Assembly (NCBI RefSeq): GCF_020740795.1
Contig: NC_067299.1
Location: forward strand, 11,605,333 to 11,669,332
Source: Apus apus
Taxonomy: Eukaryota; Chordata; Aves; Apodiformes; Apodidae
Reading direction: 5' to 3'
Length of the DNA: 64,000 nt
Both the position numbers and the translations under genes were made by a program. Shown here one piece after another: positions 51,401 through 62,122 of the stretch; within the stretch, counting starts at the first letter, position 1, and each line of letters opens with the position of its first letter. Below the pieces are notes generated by a model. That model did no database searches. It was not told where the DNA came from and saw only the letters and a program-made list of their open reading frames with translations.

Positions 51401-54400
51401 TTTGGGTTCACCTGTACACCACCACAGGGATCCTTTTCCATGATCTAAATGAAGCAACGTTCTCCAGCTCCTTATCGGTGATCCAGACGGGGACCAGCAG
51501 CTTCTGGGGATAACTGGAACAAAGCCTGGAAAAAAGAAAGTATGAAGGCAAGATGAGGACTTGGAAATCAAAAATCTGCACCAGAGGAGCTGTGCAAAGA
51601 GAATGCAGGAGCAGCTCACGTTTCCCCAAGCAGGACTTAGGCTCTTCTTCTTCATATCTGTCCCAGTACAATTGAAACATGGGAAAAGTGACCAAAAAAA
51701 TGCTGTCAGGAATGAGCTGAGCGAGACAGTCTCCTTTCAGCTCAGGCCTCACCTCCAGGCCCACACTGAGTACACCAGGACTTCCCAAGAGTGCCTTTAG
51801 AACATTCTCTGGATTCAAGAATTCATGAGGGAACAGGCCTTAATTTATGAAGGGTTGTGGTTTCTGGGCACTTGCAAGCCCAGAAACACAAACAGCTCCT
51901 GGGAGATGATCATCTGCTACTTTCTGACCAGAAAATGGGTCACCACTGATAAGCTTTACTATGCATGGAAGACATAGCTCTTGAAGCTCTGGGGAAAGGG
52001 ACCTGGGGTCCTGGTGGACAACAAGCTCAGTATGAGTGAAGTGTGCTGCAGCAGCAAAGAAGGCCAACATGATGCTGGGCTGCATCAACTAGGGCTTCAC
52101 CAGCAGAGATCAAGAAGTCATCATTCCACTTTACTCAGCACTTCTCAAGCCAACCCTGGAATACTGTGTTCAGGTCTGGTTCCTGCTGTACAAAAAAAGG
52201 TACAGGCAGACTAGAGAGGGTCCAGAGAAGGGCCACAAAGATGATCCAAGGACTGGGAGGACAAGCTGAGAGAACTGGGTTTGTTCAGCCTGGAGGAAAG
52301 AAGGTTCAGGGGAGACCTTACTGTTCCAGCACTAAAAGGGTGGCTCCCAAGAAGATGAAGACTCCCTGTTTACAAGGAGTCCCATAAAAAGATGAGGGGT
52401 TATGGGTGCAAGTTACTCCAGTCTCAACTGGACACCAGAATAACATTTTTCAGTATGAGAACAGTCAGACATCGGAATAATCTCCTGAGGGAAGTGGTGG
52501 ATTCCCCAGCACTGGACACTTTTAAAAGTCAGCTTGACAAGAAGCTGGGCCACCTCATCTATACCGTGTTCCTACCTACAGAGGTTGGATCAGATGATCC
52601 TTGAGGTCCCTTCCAACCTGGCATTCTATGAACTCTGCCCAGGAAGATGGCAGTGGTGATTCTGTGATCCCTCCCAATCTGGTCCCCTGGGGAAGAAACT
52701 CACAGTTAATAGCAGGAGCACCTAACCCTTCAACAAGCAGAGCTGCAGTACCACAGGAGTCCCACATCCAAGGGAAACAAAGTGTAAAGCAGTTTAGATG
52801 AAATGGAAATTCAGCAGGTGGGAAGTGAGGGAGATGGGAAGAATCAAAAAAAGGCAGCTCAGGCAGACAAAACCCTGCACACAAGGAGCATCAAAGAACT
52901 TCTCCAGCTGTAGGCCATAACACACATCATTTAGAAGGAATGTTTCAGGGCAGATAGGAAGCAAACTGATGGGGGTGAAACTATCCAGCCAGCAAGCTCC
53001 AGAGGCTGGCCTGGTGTTCCCCTGAACCCAGGCTCTCCCCTTGATGGTGACAGGCGTGACAGTGCTTAGCACTATATATTTTTTGATGCTAGTGTGGGCC
53101 TGCCTGCCATGTCAGAAGATGGCACTTCACAGGGTGTCCAGACAGCTCCTCAGAAAGCCCCAGACAGAAGGCCAAGTTGGGATGAAAACATCAGGGTGCA
53201 GAAGGAGAATCCAGGAAGCAAAATTAAAGCTGTCAGGTGAGAAGCTGAAGACCAGGATGACTGTGGTATGATGTCCAGTCTTGGTCATCTCTGAAATGCC
53301 TAAGATTCCATGTGCAAAGCTGGTCATGAAATTAGAGAAGTATTGAAGTGTGACTAAGCATAAAGGTATGTGGAAGAACCTGTGGAATAGCTGAGTCTAT
53401 ACAAGAAGAATGGGGTTCACTGAAGTGAGAACAGAATCAGTTCCCAGGCACTTCAGATGAAACATTACAGGAGATGTCCAACTAAAAATTAGGACAGGTT
53501 CAGGAGCATATCTAAGAGTTAAGTCTCTAAACCTCTGCAGCCTTAGTAAAACAGTGAGACAGAATTAAGTAAAATTCAGGTAGGAAACAGGACAACCTCA
53601 AGAAGTTAAGCCAAATTTAAACAGGCTATGAGGTCAAGACCAACAGACCTGTGCTTCTAGGCTAGAACTCAAAAAAATAAAACTAGAGGAGCTGAAAATT
53701 CCAGGATAACTGTGTATGTTCACTTAACAGCATCTTAGAAACTTGATACAAGGAACATTACTAGTGTTACCCTACATGTCAGAGTACAAGTTTTGAAGAA
53801 AGACTGAAACAGGTTGAGCTAGTGATAAGAGTTATCAGCATCAACAAGCAATGCAGAATGTGGATGGATTCAAACCCCAAGCCTAAAGGGAAACAGCAGA
53901 GCTTTGGAGATACTCTACCAACCACCAGGGCAACAGTAACAACATCCAAGAGGCTGGAAGAGATGCAGAAAGGCTGCAAGGGCAGAAATTGCCATGAGAA
54001 ACTTGCACTGCTTCCACAAAACATGCATAAGCACCAGGATAACACATGGGACAAAGGTGACAGACACCATCAGCTGCTTCTTGGTACTACCAGCCAAGTA
54101 ATACAAAAGTACAGAACTCTTTCTCTGGTTCTAAGCTGTTCCAAAATAGAATAACTGAAAAAATCCCTTTGTTACTATATTACAAAACACCGTAGAATTC
54201 AATAGTATTTTTAAAGGGGACAAGGCTCCTGTGACAGTAACAATAACCTCCAGAACAGGGGAGCAGGGGAATCTTGCAGATGATATGTTGGTTATTTAAA
54301 TGTGCTATTAATATTAAAGCATCAAAAGATCAGAAAGAGCCAACAGAGTTAAACAGTGTGCAAAAGAAGGATTTTTGGACACCCTGCAATATTTCCAAAG

Positions 54401-57400
54401 GACGCAAATCTTTGCATTAACTGTGCACCTAAATTAAAAACTAACAAACAAACAAAAAAACTTTATCAGTAAAAAGGAGACATGTTGTGCAGGTTTTGAG
54501 AAATGACCTGTTAAAATATTAAAACTCCAAAGACCTTTTTCCATCACCTTGGAGGTATCAGCCTGCTACCAAATCTGAAGGTCTGACAGACCAGCAAGAT
54601 CATTGCAGAAAATCAAAACTCCTTGTGCCAGTCCTCACAAGAAGAGAGCTCAGAGAAGCTCCCAGAGACACAAGAGACACAAGAAGAGCTTAACACAAAA
54701 ACTTCTACAGGGGACAATGCAGAACAATCTGCTGGGAACGAGCAGTATCTAGTCACCAGGACTAGGTAACACTCAGCATTTCTGCAGCAACCCGGATGTG
54801 CACCACATGAATGATTAACCAAGGTGTGTAAGCTATTGCTTACATTGGCTTGGGTGCCAGATGAATGAAAGGTGGCAAACACAGCATCAGTTCTGCAGAA
54901 AGGTCTCTGGGGTGAAAACATGGGAAACCACTTCAGTCTGACTCTGTGCAAAGCAACTGGCTATTCCAGTTGGTGAAAGGGTAGAGAGAGTGCACTTTGG
55001 GAAGGGTCAACACAGCTTCTGTGGAGGGAGCTTGCACACCACCTGTGTAAAGTTTGCGGGCAGCAAGGTTCAACAAATGTAGAGTCCTGCACCTGGGGAG
55101 AAAAAACACCATGCACCAGTATAGATTAGGGATTGACCTGCTAGAAAGCAGCCCCATGGAGAAGGACCTTGGGGTCATGGTGGACAACAACTTATCCATG
55201 GGACAGGAATGTGCCCTCGTGGCCAAGAGAGCCAATAGTGTCTTGGGATGTATTAAGAACAGTGTGGCAAGCAGGTAAAGGGAGGTTCTCCTACCCTTCT
55301 ACTCTGCCCTAGCAAGACCACATCTGGAGTGTTGTGTCCAGTTCTGGGTCCCCGGTTCAAGAGGGACAGGGATCTGCTGGAGAGAGTCCAACGGAGGCTA
55401 CAGGGATGATGAGGGGACTGGAACACCTGCTTTAGGAGGAAAGGCTGAGAGACCTGGGGGTGTTTAGTCTTGAGAAGTGAAAACCGAGAGGGAACCTGAT
55501 TAACGTCTATAAATATCTGCAGGGTGGGTGTCAAGAATGGGCCAGTCTCTGTTCAGTGGTGCCTCTGATAGGACGAGGGGAAACAGCACCAAGTGACAAC
55601 ACAAGAAGTTCCACCTTAACATGAGGAGAAACTTCTTTACTGTGAGGGTGATGGAGCCCTGGGACAGGCTGCCCAGAGAGGTTGTGGAGTCTCCTCTGCA
55701 GACTTCAAAGACCTGTCTGGACATGCTTCTGGGTGATCTGCCCTGGGTGTTCCTGGGGGTTGGACTTGATCTTCAGAGGTCCCTTCCAACCCCTATGATT
55801 CTATGATCAGTGAACAAGCAGGTACAGCCCATGGGGCTGCCTGGATTTGGATTTTCAGAAGGGTTTTTTTTTTTAAATTTTTGTGTGTGTGGTTTTTTAT
55901 ATGTTGCTCACTAAAGGCTTGAAGGAAGCTCCCCTTAGGAAACAGTAACTCTTGAAAAGATAACCAAGGTAGAACTTCCATTGTCAGTTTTCCCAACAAG
56001 GGGAGGCCTAAGGGGAGCCACACTTGTCCCTGGGTTGTGCAATACACTCAGGTGGCACTTATGGAAAAGCGGTGAACAGTGAAGAGACATGGGTCACAGG
56101 GGGCTGGCCTGAAACACCCCTGGGACCACGTTGAACCAGAACACAGTATGAAACATTTCTGAAAGAGGTTTGATCCCAGAAAAAAGTGGGCTATACCAAC
56201 ACAGACACACACAGTGGCAGAAGCTGCTCCTACAGGCAAGGCCCAACAAAGCGTCTTCTCACCACCATGGTAACAGCCAGTCCAGTGAGAGAGATGTTTC
56301 CTCACAGGGTGCAAAATCATGGGGTTTATCCCTAATGGACCTTGGTAGACTTACTGTCTATGCATGGCAAATACAAGCAGGAACACTAATTAACACCCTT
56401 CCCATGAAAGCAAAAATTAGTACTAAAATTGGTAGAGAACTGTAACAAAAGAAGACAATTAAGAGCACTCACAGAATCAAGAAGGAAACATCATCTGTCT
56501 AAACCTCCAGACAGTTTTTTCCTTATGAAGATCAAAAACCCCCACACTTGTAAAAAGATCAAAGCTGAAAACAAGCATCAGCACTGAAGGAAAGGTGAGA
56601 GTTTCTGGCCTTTTTGGAGGATCTACACGTGCACCAAACCCACCAGTGTTAGGGCTGATATGAAAAAATTCCTGTCTTGGGCAGCATGGGTGCCCCAGAT
56701 GGGGGAATGCCAGAATCCTGCGTCTAGAGATCACCAAAAGTGAGTGTACAATGTGTAACAATGTTATTATCATTGTAGGCTGAAAGAGAATACTTTCAAG
56801 AGCAAAGGAGTGGCAATGATATTATTCTAATTTTACGATGACTGTCGCCAGGAATATAATAGTTTCCAGATAAGGGCATCTCAGAACAGACTTGAAAGAC
56901 AATTAACAAAGCCATTACACCTTGGACTATCCCGTCTCTAACAACACTGCTTTGCCAACGCTGGGAAAGAAAAGATAAAAGTACTATAAACAGTTAAAAA
57001 GTAACCAGATTCCTGTGAGTAGAGGCAGGTGGTGATGATCAAAAGCCAAGGCAAGATTTAAAGACAAGCTTCCCAAAGCAGCAAGAGAGAACTGGTTTCT
57101 GAGTTGCACAACCAAATTACATCACTCTTGATATCTCCCGATTTCTGCAAGAAGCTGCAACCTGCCAGGATCCCCAAGTAGGAGCTCAGCAGATAGAGTA
57201 AAGCCAGATCTGCACCCAGCAGGCTGAGGTTTGTTTCAAGTTCCTTCTTCCCTGGTTTGGTTGGAAATAAAACACCTGTCCTTAGAGAAGCTGGTAATTG
57301 CTGTGTATTACTGGCCAGGAAGTGAACCACAGATGGTCAATCTAAGTTGAACTTTCTTAAATAGTCACAGACAGAGAAAGCCTGACTGCTCTCAAAGATG

Positions 57401-60400
57401 TGCAGAGATTCTCCCTAGGGCAGGGACCTCCAGGTTGGACACTCCAAAACTCAGCAGTTCAAGAAAATAATTTTATTTTTTACATTCTTGGAGAAACAGT
57501 GTAAATACCATCAAAATAAGCTGAATGGTCCAAAAGCAATGATGTAGTCAGTATGTCCAAGCAGGAACTGTAAATCAAACCTCAAAACCAGTGCTTGCTG
57601 CCTGGACTACTAAGGAAGAAAGAGGAGAACAGACAAACTGCAGAAGTCCCCTGGGATTCCCCAGGTTGCCCAAGCTTCTCTTGGTCTCTGCAAGAAACAG
57701 GAGACCTGGAGCTCTTGGTTATACAGGTGATGGGGATGACTCTACTGGCTGAGACAGAGAAAAGACTGAAGGAAAGCAGTTGTTACAGGAGAAGGCTTAT
57801 AGGAAATGCAGAAATGAATACATCTGTCAAAGCTTAATAAAAGCCTGTTGGCTTAATGCCACTAGCTGCAAAGAGCGCTGAAGTGCTTCTCCAGGAGCTA
57901 CTGTGGTCTTCTCCAGGAATAGAAAACAGGCTGGTATCACTGATGTGCATGTGGGAAAGACCTAGAGATCTCCACTCCAACTTCCTGCTTACAGGTGATG
58001 ACCTCCAACACTAAATCATCTGAGACTTGAAATGCTGTAATGATGGAGAGCTCCCACCCCTCTGGGGAGTCACCCCTTCCACACCCAGTTTGAACCTCCC
58101 AAGCTGCAACTCGTGGCCATTGCCCCTTGTTCAACTATCTGCCACTGTCAGAAGACTTTCAGCCCATCAGTTTTGTAACTGTCCAACAGCTGTAGGCTGC
58201 AAGTGGATCACCCTTTAGCCACTTCTGAACCAGAATGAACAAAACTCACTCATTCCCCAGCCTCTGAGCATCCTGACAGCCCTCACTCATCCTGGCTTGT
58301 CCCCAGTTTCTCAGCAGAGCTGAACAGCTGTCTGACTTTGTATTTTTCTTTTCAAACAATGTGAGCATTTTAGAGAGAACAACTGTGGCTGGAAAGCTGC
58401 ATGGTGGAGAGGGACCTGGGAGTGCTGGTGGACAGCTGGCTGAACATTAGCCAGCGGTGTGCCCAGGTGGCCAAGAAGATCACGAAAATCCTGGCCTGCA
58501 TCAGGAATAGTGTGACCACCAGGAGTAGAGAGGTGATGGTGCCCCTGTGCTGGGCACTGGTGAGGCTGCACCCCCAGCACTGTGTGCAGTTCTGGACCCC
58601 TCACTACAGGAAGGATGTTGAGTTGCTGGAGCATGTTCAGAGGAGCTACTAAGCTGGTGAAAGGTCAGGACACTGAAACTGGGTGCCCAGGGAGGTGGTA
58701 GAGTCACCAGCCCTGGAAGTGTTTCAAAGAAATAAAGATGTGGTGCTGAGGGACACGATTTAAGCACTGAGACAGTAGATTAGGTTATGGGTGGTGGATT
58801 TAGGTTGTGTTTGGGCTTGATGATCTTCAAGGTCTTTTCCAACCTGATTCTGTGACTGACCAGAAAGGCAACCCTACAATGGACAGTGCCTGCAAAACCC
58901 CAAAATGTTTTCAAGAATGAGTTACAGCCACCACACCATAAACTACCCCCATCAGCATTTACAATTACTGCTGGCTCTGCTGTTTGGGCTGTAATTACTC
59001 AATTCCACAATGCAGAAGGTAGAAAGAAGTGATCTGGGTCATATGCTGATCTGCCTGAGAGTTATCAAGGCCAGGAAGGAGGATTACCTGGCATCTGCCT
59101 CATATCACTGCTCTGCACGGGGACCGCAAAGGGAAGAAGTGAAGGCGAGAGTGGGGAGAACCTGGTGGTGAACCACTCACTTGTAATTGTTGTTGATGTC
59201 AGAGACGCGCCAGACATTCTGCAAGTCAAAGCCCATCCTCAGCAGCTCCATCTCAAACCGGTATTTCACATGGTCTCCTGGAAGAGCAGAGCACAGGGAA
59301 TTTACTGACAGCTATTCAGAACTGATGAAAACTGAACATATTAGTGGCAGCTCCACAGCAACTATCAGAGGCTAGAGAGAAACCACAGAACAGCTGGATG
59401 GCAGGGATGATGCTTCAGAAGCCAAAAAGATTTGTTCCTCATGGGGTTTCCTCCGCTTATTTTGTCAAGTCAGATCACCTTTAAATCTGAGGGCACAGAG
59501 GGACATGGAAATGGCCCTCCTACACCAATGTGGAGTGGGGGGTTAATTTAATCCACTTTGCCCTTCTGACAGACAGCTTCCAAAGTGGATGTCAGAAACC
59601 CCCTGGCAGAGGAGCACTGAGCACCCCCTCCAGGCAGTTCCGTCTTCCAGGCTGCTCTCTCAGAGTTTGCTCTCCTGTTTTAGCCTTGCCTAACAAATCC
59701 TGGATGTCTTTGTTGCATGGGTGTCAAATGTTGTCAACAAGTACTTCAAAGCTCTTAACTTCATTCATATCCTGCAGAAACCATTTCTACAGGGAAGTTT
59801 GTTTATACTAGATAATAATATTTTCCCTAAAGGAGAAACAGCAAATATCTCCTCATTGCTGGTGTTTGGGACAGCGTAAGAACATGCAGTTCACCTTTTC
59901 TCTATCAGTTTCTTTTTTAGTACCTCTTTCAGCTATACTGTTCAACCCCATCCCTCCGTCCTAACTTGTGTTTGGATTTTTCATTCAACCTATTGCTTCT
60001 CTCCTCTAATACCAGCACATTTTAAGTCTAAGGCCAGGTTGGTCACTCATTTTAATGAAGTGAAGCTGTTAAAAGACAAAGCAACTGCAAGTGAACTTTG
60101 TGTTCCCAGAGAAGTGCAACTTCCATTCCACACGAGGGCACCAACCCAGCACCCGTTTCTTTATGAATTCAAAGGTTCCACTTGTGCCTGTGTAAGGATG
60201 AGCCAGACACCTCTACAGACCTGATCATGGGAAGGCCACAGAAGTATTAGAGAAGAGATGCAGATGGACTTACATTAATTATGCTGTCTCAAAGATGATG
60301 ATGTTTACTGTCCAGGGTCCAGACTTCTTGAGCTCTCTATCATAATGATGAGAGTATTCAAATATGGAATATCTTCTCCATTTACAAGAAGGGAAAATCT

Positions 60401-62122
60401 GCTTATGTGTTGCTGGTTCAGAATGCTCCTTATTGTACTTATTACTATTATTCCATTTACTGTGCTTGCTATCCAGCCCCATCTGACTATCAGCTGGATC
60501 TCTAGGCCAAGCACAAGATGCCCTTCGGCAAGATGAACTTGGGCTATGGCTACAGCAGAGCTTAAGACAGTCTGACATCAGTTTCTGGACAACAGTTCAA
60601 AGTGCACTGCAGTACTTCTGGAGAGAAGAGCAGCCAGGAAACAGGCCAGGAGCTTACCTGGACGGCAGAGATGTGCATGTTGATCCTCTTCATCAACACA
60701 GACTCCCAAGCACCACGCATGGTAGGCAAATGCAAAGAGGTCCTCAGGCTTAGCAGGTCGGGCAATGGCTCGAGTCAGCCTCTTCAGCCATTCCTGGCAC
60801 TGCTTAAAGGTGGAAAAATGGCACCTACAAACCCAAATGCAAACCATCCTCAGTGGGTACATCCATCCAGCTGAGGTGCACAGCCAGGGAGCTCTTCTCC
60901 ACTCAACCAGGAAAAGGAACAGAGCACCATGTCTTAGTAACCTTGGCCATAGACAGCTTAATTCTAACAGCAGTAGAGAGGGAAACACCAGAGCTGATCA
61001 TGGCAACTATCCTGAAGTGACATCTACAATATAGCAATAAAATGGATACCTGATCACTTTGGAGTCCTTGCAGATGATGTGAAGCTGGAACATATCCCGA
61101 CACTCCACACTTTCCATCATCCTCAAAGGCACCTGTGAGGGACAGATGTAGGGCATGAACATATCACATAACATAGCAGATGTAGCAGCCTTGCCTGGAG
61201 GCCCATCAGGCACAGACACAACTCTATCAACAATCACAAGTTTCTAGTTCAAACTACAAACCTACTCCAAGGTTTAGGAAGCTTCATGACCCAGCAGAGA
61301 CTCTCCTTCAGCAATTACTATTCTGTCCATGAGTTGTCTCCCACCTGGGGCCAGTTACTGGCTACACTGCATCCAGACAAGCCCAGTTAACTGAGCCAAA
61401 CAAAACCTGCCATGAAAGATGGCAAGTAAAGACAGTGAGAGAAAGCCTCAGGCTCCCACTGTCTGACTCATAGTTGCTAGTCTACAGGTGGGAGAATTGT
61501 CATTAAAGCTAGCCTGCAAGAGACCTTAACAGTCTTAAAACTGTCAACCTTAATGCTTGAATTTAAAGGGAACAGCAAAAAAAGCCTTAATTAGTATCCA
61601 AAGGAAAACTTCATCCACACACCAAAACACAGCAGAACAGCAACTGCATGACCAGCAGTAACTAGAGACAGTATCAGGCTCGGCATCCTTCAAGAGGCAC
61701 AGTTTCCACACCACAGAGCACAGACATGGTTTATGCCTTTCACAGAATCACAGAATCTTAGGAGTCAGAAGGGACTTCAAAAGATCATCCAGTCCCACCC
61801 CCCTGCCAGAGCAAGGTCACCCAGAGCACATCACACAGGAACATGTCCAGGTGGGTTTGGAATGTCTCAAGAGGAGACTCCACAGCCTCTCTGGGCAGCC
61901 TGTCCCAGGGCTCTGTCACCCATCTGTTTCCAATGCCCCCCCACCCCACGAGGTATTGTGAGAGATGATGGTTCAGGCTGCAAGAAGAGGCAGATCCAAA
62001 CTTACATTGATCACAGAATCCTTGAACTTGATATGAAGCCGGTAGTTGGAGATGGCAATCACAGCATCACTTGCATGGCCAAGATACTCCACCCCCTCGC
62101 CCTGCAACACACTGAATGGGAC
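36313..62122 (-). CDS. MTMR4: MTMR4, myotubularin-related phosphatase with FYVE domain (16 coding exons, 5' end missing)
   Basis: This gene encodes a phosphatase that removes the 3-phosphate from PI3P and PI(3,5)P2 on endosomes; family knowledge links it to TGF-beta/BMP signalling and Nedd4-type ligases. Sixteen exons with GT-AG borders join in frame to 1109 codons plus a TGA stop. Using window numbering (residue 1 = first base of the 62122 exon), the order is PH-GRAM (about 1-120), the myotubularin phosphatase core (about 150-520) with HCSDGWDRT at 374-382 (catalytic C375, R381), a long disordered region (572-910), PPLY at 919-922, a coiled coil (about 933-965) and a FYVE finger (about 1022-1085) with RRHHCR and eight cysteines. 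It ends in PIATASS as in mammalian MTMR4. Human MTMR4 is about 1195 aa with catalytic C407, so about 32 N-terminal residues lie outside the window and the disordered middle is shorter here. MTMR3 was excluded by the [16 protein letters not shown] and C-terminal sequences. Confidence 0.96.
36879..36967 (-). CDS. MTMR4: MTMR4 coding exon o, first half of FYVE (residues 1022-1051)
   Basis: Acceptor gccttag, donor gtaaac. It encodes [20 protein letters not shown] and AKRRHHCR. The Wxx D motif and the basic RRHHCR PI3P-binding motif are present, and the last Arg codon is split AG|G by the intron. Confidence 0.95.
37230..37340 (-). CDS. MTMR4: MTMR4 coding exon n, acidic linker (residues 985-1021)
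   Basis: Acceptor tttgcag, donor gtacgt. It encodes [14 protein letters not shown], then [16 protein letters not shown]. It is an acidic segment just before the FYVE finger, in phase 0 at both ends. Confidence 0.94.
37716..38952 (-). CDS. MTMR4: MTMR4 large coding exon m, disordered region, PPLY and coiled coil (residues 572-984)
   Basis: This 1237-bp exon has acceptor gttctag and donor gtaagt. It opens with [20 protein letters not shown] and continues through a long Ser/Pro/Gln-rich stretch with low apparent conservation. It regains MTMR4 identity at [29 protein letters not shown] (residues 919-922 for PPLY) is the Nedd4-type WW-binding motif known for MTMR4. It is followed by a coiled-coil segment ([20 protein letters not shown]). 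It leaves in phase 0 after DYEDDF. Confidence 0.95.
39040..39716 (-). mobile_element. CR1 fragment in MTMR4 intron, minus orientation
   Basis: Begins CACAGAATCATCAAGGTTGG; the minus-strand frame 39246-39647 retains CR1 coding C-terminus features ([19 protein letters not shown]). It is in the intron between MTMR4 exons l and m, in the same orientation as the gene. Confidence 0.9.
39972..40126 (-). CDS. MTMR4: MTMR4 coding exon l (residues 521-572)
   Basis: Acceptor gttgcag, donor gtaaga. It encodes [20 protein letters not shown] and [12 protein letters not shown], the end of the phosphatase core. It leaves in phase 2. Confidence 0.95.
40249..40419 (-). CDS. MTMR4: MTMR4 coding exon k (residues 464-520)
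   Basis: Acceptor gctgcag, donor gttggt. It encodes [40 protein letters not shown] and GSEQ. It is in phase 0 at both ends. Confidence 0.95.
41169..41354 (-). CDS. MTMR4: MTMR4 coding exon j (residues 402-463)
   Basis: Acceptor attcacag, donor gtaaga. It encodes [20 protein letters not shown], then [20 protein letters not shown] and NEAFL. It is in phase 0 at both ends. Confidence 0.96.
41824..42019 (-). CDS. MTMR4: MTMR4 coding exon i, catalytic exon (residues 336-401)
   Basis: Acceptor tcctag, donor gtatga. It encodes [20 protein letters not shown], then the P-loop HCSDGWDRT at 41907-41884 and [10 protein letters not shown]. Both the catalytic Cys and the Arg of CX5R are present, so the enzyme should be active and not one of the dead myotubularins. 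Confidence 0.97.
42459..42570 (-). CDS. MTMR4: MTMR4 coding exon h (residues 299-336)
   Basis: Acceptor gttcag, donor gtgagt. It encodes [20 protein letters not shown] to QVPDPSN. It leaves in phase 2 with an Asn codon split AA|C. Confidence 0.94.
42878..43006 (-). CDS. MTMR4: MTMR4 coding exon g (residues 256-299)
   Basis: Acceptor tctgcag, donor gtacag. It encodes [32 protein letters not shown] and KGGGCECE of the phosphatase domain. It leaves in phase 1. Confidence 0.95.
43277..43464 (-). CDS. MTMR4: MTMR4 coding exon f (residues 193-256)
   Basis: Acceptor ctttgcag, donor gtgaga. It encodes [20 protein letters not shown], then [20 protein letters not shown] and a Ser/Ala-rich loop. It leaves in phase 1. 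Confidence 0.95.
43570..43804 (+). mobile_element. CR1 3' end in MTMR4 intron, plus orientation
   Basis: Sense CR1 from TTAGATGTTAGGAAGAAATT to CCATTCTGTGATTCTATGAT. It lies antisense to MTMR4, just 5' (in transcription) of exon f. Confidence 0.9.
43862..44540 (-). mobile_element. CR1 fragment in MTMR4 intron, minus orientation (young subfamily)
   Basis: Begins CACAGAATCATCCTGGTTGG and closely matches the copy at 4712-5345. With the plus copy at 43570-43804 it forms a 3'-end-to-3'-end pair only about 57 bp apart. Confidence 0.9.
45052..45331 (+). mobile_element. CR1 3' fragment ending in an 18-T run
   Basis: Sense CR1 (AGGACAAGGGGCAATGGGTG ... CTGTGACTCCATGATCC) followed at 45314-45331 by eighteen T. 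CR1 normally ends in ATTCTATG-like units with no homopolymer. Confidence 0.88.
46700..47580 (-). mobile_element. CR1 fragment in MTMR4 intron, minus orientation
   Basis: Begins GATCATAGAATCATAGAATG, runs through the 3' region and into the RT end (about 880 bp). The left edge shows the typical double ATCATAGA repeat. Confidence 0.9.
48185..48543 (+). mobile_element. CR1 3' fragment in MTMR4 intron, plus orientation
   Basis: Sense CR1 from GAGACCTTAGAGCACCTTCC to CTGTTCTGTGATGCTATAC. An extra GTGGCCACC near 48395 interrupts the usual GTGGCTGCCCCATCC block. Confidence 0.9.
48544..51411 (-). other. MTMR4 intron (between exons e and f), unique part
   Basis: About 2.9 kb of unrecognised intronic sequence. 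No extra exon or RNA gene is supported. Confidence 0.45.
51412..51525 (-). CDS. MTMR4: MTMR4 coding exon e (residues 155-193)
   Basis: Acceptor tttccag, donor gtgaac. It encodes [20 protein letters not shown] and [12 protein letters not shown], characteristic of the myotubularin phosphatase N-lobe. It leaves in phase 2. It is isolated between the two largest introns. Confidence 0.94.
51985..52640 (+). mobile_element. CR1 fragment in MTMR4 intron, plus orientation
   Basis: Sense CR1 starting GGGACCTGGGGTCCTGGTGG (RT end) through CAGCCTGGAGGAAAGAAGGT to the 3' end (GGTCCCTTCCAACCTGGCAT). It is diverged more than the young copies. Confidence 0.88.
52641..55039 (-). other. MTMR4 intron (between exons d and e), unique part
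   Basis: Unrecognised intronic sequence. Several frames of 90-110 codons here have no domain or splice support. Confidence 0.45.
55060..55808 (+). mobile_element. CR1 fragment in MTMR4 intron, plus orientation
   Basis: Sense CR1 (GAGTCCTGCACCTGGGGAG, then [20 protein letters not shown] in the frame 55054-55278) ending AACCCCTATGATTCTATGAT. It shares the CAGAGAGGTTGTGGAGTCTC block with the copies at 23619 and 61738. Confidence 0.9.
55809..57940 (-). other. MTMR4 intron, unique part
   Basis: Unrecognised intronic sequence with a short T-rich/GT stretch at 55862-55900. Confidence 0.4.
57945..58310 (-). mobile_element. old CR1-like fragment, minus orientation
   Basis: Diverged antisense CR1 3' region (GGAAAGACCTAGAGATCTCC ... 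GCCATTGCCCCTTGTTC ... CCCCAGCCTCTGAGCATCCT). The boundaries are approximate. Confidence 0.6.
58395..58857 (+). mobile_element. CR1 fragment with internal deletion, plus orientation
   Basis: Sense CR1 beginning ATGGTGGAGAGGGACCTGGG. After GAGGAGCTACTAAGCTGGTG it jumps to CACTGAAACTGGGTGCCCAG, so the middle of the 3' region is missing. It ends TTTTCCAACCTGATTCTGTG. It belongs to the subfamily of the 4712 and 43862 copies. Confidence 0.88.
59181..59277 (-). CDS. MTMR4: MTMR4 coding exon d (residues 123-155)
   Basis: Acceptor cttccag, donor gtgagt. It encodes [18 protein letters not shown] then [13 protein letters not shown], the linker into the phosphatase domain. It leaves in phase 2 and is followed by a 7.7-kb intron. 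Confidence 0.92.
60658..60824 (-). CDS. MTMR4: MTMR4 coding exon c (residues 67-123)
   Basis: Acceptor tttgtag, donor gtaagc. It encodes the end of PH-GRAM, with [27 protein letters not shown] and a CxxxxHAHLCRP stretch. It leaves in phase 1. Confidence 0.93.
61050..61132 (-). CDS. MTMR4: MTMR4 coding exon b (residues 40-67)
   Basis: Acceptor ctcacag, donor gtatcc. It encodes [16 protein letters not shown] to KVI plus two bases of an Arg codon. It is part of the PH-GRAM domain and leaves in phase 2. Confidence 0.92.
61738..61925 (-). mobile_element. CR1 3' fragment in MTMR4 intron, minus orientation
   Basis: Begins TTTCACAGAATCACAGAATC and includes CACAGCCTCTCTGGGCAGCC. It is about 190 bp long, in the 873-bp intron between MTMR4 exons a and b. 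Confidence 0.88.
62006..62122 (-). CDS. MTMR4: MTMR4 coding exon a (first in window; residues 1-39)
   Basis: Acceptor ...cccttccag before 62122 and donor gtaagt after 62006. It encodes [10 protein letters not shown] to FKDSVIN, the start of the PH-GRAM domain. It enters and leaves in phase 0. The preceding exon with the start codon was not found in 62123-64000. Confidence 0.93.
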